Below, piece after piece: positions 5,418 through 7,282 of a stretch of 7,282 bases of DNA. This DNA is from Endomicrobium sp. (lineage in GTDB: Bacteria > Elusimicrobiota > Endomicrobiia > Endomicrobiales > Endomicrobiaceae). Each line of letters opens with the position of its first letter. The first letter of the stretch is position 1. The translations under genes and the position numbers were made by a program. The DNA lies in the NCBI GenBank assembly GCA_031273645.1, contig JAISRM010000095.1, positions 1 through 7,282 of the forward strand. The letters run 5' to 3'. The notes below the pieces were generated by a model that was not told the DNA's origin, did no database searches, and saw only the letters and a program-made list of their open reading frames with translations.

Positions 5418-6185
5418 ATGTTAGGCGTAAGAGTCATACCCTGTCTTGACGTTAATAAAGGGCGCGTAGTTAAAGGCACGAATTTTATAAATTTACAAGA
5501 CGCCGGAGACCCCGTTGAAGTGGCAAAAAGATATAATGCCGAAGGCGCCGACGAAGTTGTTTTTCTCGACATTACGGCGTCTCACGAAGGAAGAGATACG
5601 ATAGCCGATTTGGTTAAAAAAACGTCCGAACAGGTTTTTATACCTCTTACGGTAGGCGGCGGAATAAGAACCGTTGAAGATATAAGAAATATTTTAAACG
5701 CAGGAGCCGATAAAGTTTCTTTAAATTCGGCGGCGGTCAAAGATCCTGAAATTATACGTCAGGCAAGCCAAAGGTTTGGCGCGCAGTGCATAGTAGTCGC
5801 AATAGACGCTAAAAAAACGGCGCAAAGCAAATGGACGGTTTTTGTGCACGGAGGAAGAATAGATACGCAAACAGACGCCGTTGAGTGGGCTAAAAAAGCC
5901 GTTTCTTTAGGAGCCGGCGAAATTCTTCTTACAAGCATGGACAAAGACGGAACTAAAGACGGATATGACATTGAATTATTAAAAGAGGTTTCCAAATCCG
6001 TAAGCGTTCCCGTAATAGCTTCCGGAGGAGCGGGAACCGTTGATCATTTTGCTCAGGCTTGTTATGCCGGAGCTTCGGCGGTTTTAGCGGCTTCTCTTTT
6101 TCATTACGGACAGCTGACAATAAAAGAAGTAAAAAAATATCTTAGATCAAAACAAATTTCTGTGAGGGGGGCGGGCAATGTATGA
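5418..6185 (+). CDS. hisF: Imidazole glycerol phosphate synthase, cyclase subunit
   Basis: A TIM-barrel cyclase of 255 residues, full length. It takes ammonia from HisH and converts PRFAR to imidazole glycerol phosphate plus AICAR, which feeds back into purine synthesis. Catalytic Asp11 (IPCLDVNKGRVVKG) and Asp130 (VVAIDAKK) are both present. Other family motifs are VFLDITAS (48-55), GGGIRT (80-85), SLNSAA (101-106), the LTSMDKDGTKDGYD loop (171-184) and ASGGAG (201-206). The C-terminal segment is complete, with HYG (229-231). GGGGA at 5406-5410 lies seven bases before the ATG and serves as a modest ribosome binding site. Its last eight bases overlap the start of the SPFH gene. Confidence 0.97.
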   Translation: MLGVRVIPCLDVNKGRVVKGTNFINLQDAGDPVEVAKRYNAEGADEVVFLDITASHEGRDTIADLVKKTSEQVFIPLTVGGGIRTVEDIRNILNAGADKVSLNSAAVKDPEIIRQASQRFGAQCIVVAIDAKKTAQSKWTVFVHGGRIDTQTDAVEWAKKAVSLGAGEILLTSMDKDGTKDGYDIELLKEVSKSVSVPVIASGGAGTVDHFAQACYAGASAVLAASLFHYGQLTIKEVKKYLRSKQISVRGAGNV

Positions 6186-7282
6186 ATCGCTGATACATAA
6201 TGAAGCGGCTATGGTTTTTCTGCTGTTGGGCGGAGTTGTTTTTTTTATTGTGTTCTTAGTATTTATTAAATGGGTTTTAAGTTTAAGAAGAGTTGTGCCT
6301 ACTAATATAGTTGACATAGTTCAAAAGCGTTCGCACACAAAATCGTATGGAAAAGATTCCGGAAACGGCAACAGTTATTATAAATTTCCGTCGTGGATAC
6401 CCATAATAGGCATCACCACTCTTACTTTGCCGACTTCGGTTTTTGAAATAGATTTGACTAATTACGAAGCATACGATCAAGAAAGGCTTCCGTTTGAAAT
6501 AGACGTAAAAGCTTTTTACAGAATTGAAGATTCAAATATAGCCGCAAACAGAATAGCTACTTTTCAGGATCTTTTAGTGCAGCTTACCGATATAACCAGA
6601 GGCGTCGTAAGAAGTTTGCTTGCAAAGTCTAACCTTCAAGACATAATGTCTGAGAGAAGCACTTACGGAGAATTGTTCACCAAAGAAGTTCAGGAACAGC
6701 TTAAGGCGTGGGGCGTTGTTCCGGTCAAAAACATAGAGCTGATGGATATTCGCGACACAAAAGACGGGAAAGTTATTTCGGATATAATGAATAAAAAGAA
6801 ATCGAAGATAGAAATGGAATCAAGAACGGAAGTCGCCGAAAATATGAGAAGGGCGCAGGAAGCAGAAATTGAAGCCAACAAAGAAGTGGCGTTAAAAAAA
6901 GAGCAGGCAAATCAGGAAGTAGGACAGAGAAAAGCGCAGGTTACAAGGGAAGTCGGAATAGCCGACGAAAAAGCAAAGCAGGAAGTTCAGGAGCAGGCAA
7001 GAACTACGGCCGAAAAAATGATGGCGGTTGAAAAAGTCAATCAGGTTCAGCTTGCAAATATCAAAAAAGAGGCAAACATAGTTAAAGCCGAAGAGGAAAA
7101 ACAAATCACTATAATAAGTTCGCAGGCAAATAAAGAATCTTTGGCTCTTAACGCCGAAGGCGTAAAAAGGCAGCTTGAGCTTGAAGCTGAAGGAAAGCTC
7201 GTCGCAAAAACAAAAGAAGCTACCGGAATTCAGCTTGAAGGAGAAGCCAGAGCCGACGCCGAAAAGAAAATGCAGCTTGCTT
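6178..7282 (+). CDS. Flotillin-like SPFH membrane protein, 5' part only
   Basis: The frame starts at ATG 6178 and stays open to the window edge, so 368 residues are visible and the 3' end is missing. A single membrane anchor spans about 11-36 (FLLLGGVVFFIVFLVFIKW and on). The SPFH domain follows at about 40-205, with VVPTNIVDIVQKR, FEIDLTNYEAYDQERLPFEIDVKAFYRI-type sequence at 89-116, RGVVRSLLAKSNLQDIMSER-type sequence at 141-160, and WGVVPVKNIELMDIRD (178-193). From about 205 on it is a charged coiled coil rich in Glu, Ala and Lys, as in flotillins. Proteins of this family form oligomeric scaffolds at the inner membrane; a specific role is not shown. The start overlaps hisF by eight bases and is preceded by GAGGGGGG (6164-6171), so it is probably co-transcribed and coupled with hisF, although no his-related role is known for the family. 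Confidence 0.93.
   Translation, partial: MYESLIHNEAAMVFLLLGGVVFFIVFLVFIKWVLSLRRVVPTNIVDIVQKRSHTKSYGKDSGNGNSYYKFPSWIPIIGITTLTLPTSVFEIDLTNYEAYDQERLPFEIDVKAFYRIEDSNIAANRIATFQDLLVQLTDITRGVVRSLLAKSNLQDIMSERSTYGELFTKEVQEQLKAWGVVPVKNIELMDIRDTKDGKVISDIMNKKKSKIEMESRTEVAENMRRAQEAEIEANKEVALKKEQANQEVGQRKAQVTREVGIADEKAKQEVQEQARTTAEKMMAVEKVNQVQLANIKKEANIVKAEEEKQITIISSQANKESLALNAEGVKRQLELEAEGKLVAKTKEATGIQLEGEARADAEKKMQLA

Noticed and set aside
6182..6193. An ATG at 6182 overlapping the hisF stop as an alternative start of the next gene
   Set aside because: That frame stops after three codons; the SPFH frame begins at ATG 6178.

Overview
The window carries most of a histidine biosynthesis operon, all on the + strand. 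Before it lie a repeat-rich intergenic region and a sugar/H+ symporter gene of the major facilitator superfamily; after it comes the 5' part of a flotillin-like (SPFH) membrane protein gene that runs off the right edge. The DNA is A+T-rich, with frequent ATA (Ile) and AGA (Arg) codons and Shine-Dalgarno sites of the AGGAGG type. The gene style and small dispersed palindromes would fit a low-GC Gram-negative-type bacterium such as a member of the Elusimicrobiota (Endomicrobium-like). That placement is a guess from general appearance, not from a marker gene.

Layout. Positions 1-473 hold no convincing gene but several short palindromic repeats: three ATTCCC-N8-GGGAAT hairpins plus a half copy, three CAGAC-N3-GTCTG palindromes, and a set of 19-20-bp repeats just before the next gene. 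Positions 474-1823 encode a 12-TM sugar porter. Positions 1824-1888 hold a hairpin and a fourth CAGAC-N3-GTCTG palindrome, followed directly by a good sigma70-type promoter. Then come hisD (1916-3091), an unrecognised 69-residue ORF overlapping hisD by 4 nt (3088-3297), hisB (3333-3920), hisH (3976-4608), hisA (4653-5378) and hisF (5418-6185). The SPFH gene begins at 6178, inside the end of hisF.

How the genes work together. HisA isomerises ProFAR to PRFAR. HisH (glutaminase) and HisF (cyclase) form imidazole glycerol phosphate synthase, HisB dehydrates IGP to imidazole acetol phosphate, and HisD oxidises histidinol to histidine. HisG, HisI/HisE, HisC and a histidinol-phosphate phosphatase are not in the window, and HisB is the monofunctional dehydratase, so those steps must be encoded elsewhere or be absent.

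Points of interest. The hisD promoter places the likely transcript start at or next to an in-frame ATG, implying leaderless translation. HisD is short both at its N terminus and in one internal segment. A terminator-like hairpin straddles the hisB stop codon and competes with an alternative hairpin. A small unknown ORF is translationally coupled to hisD. Related repeat modules lie on both sides of the transporter gene. I see no mobile element, CRISPR array, defence system or RNA gene, and nothing that clearly amounts to a new biological system.
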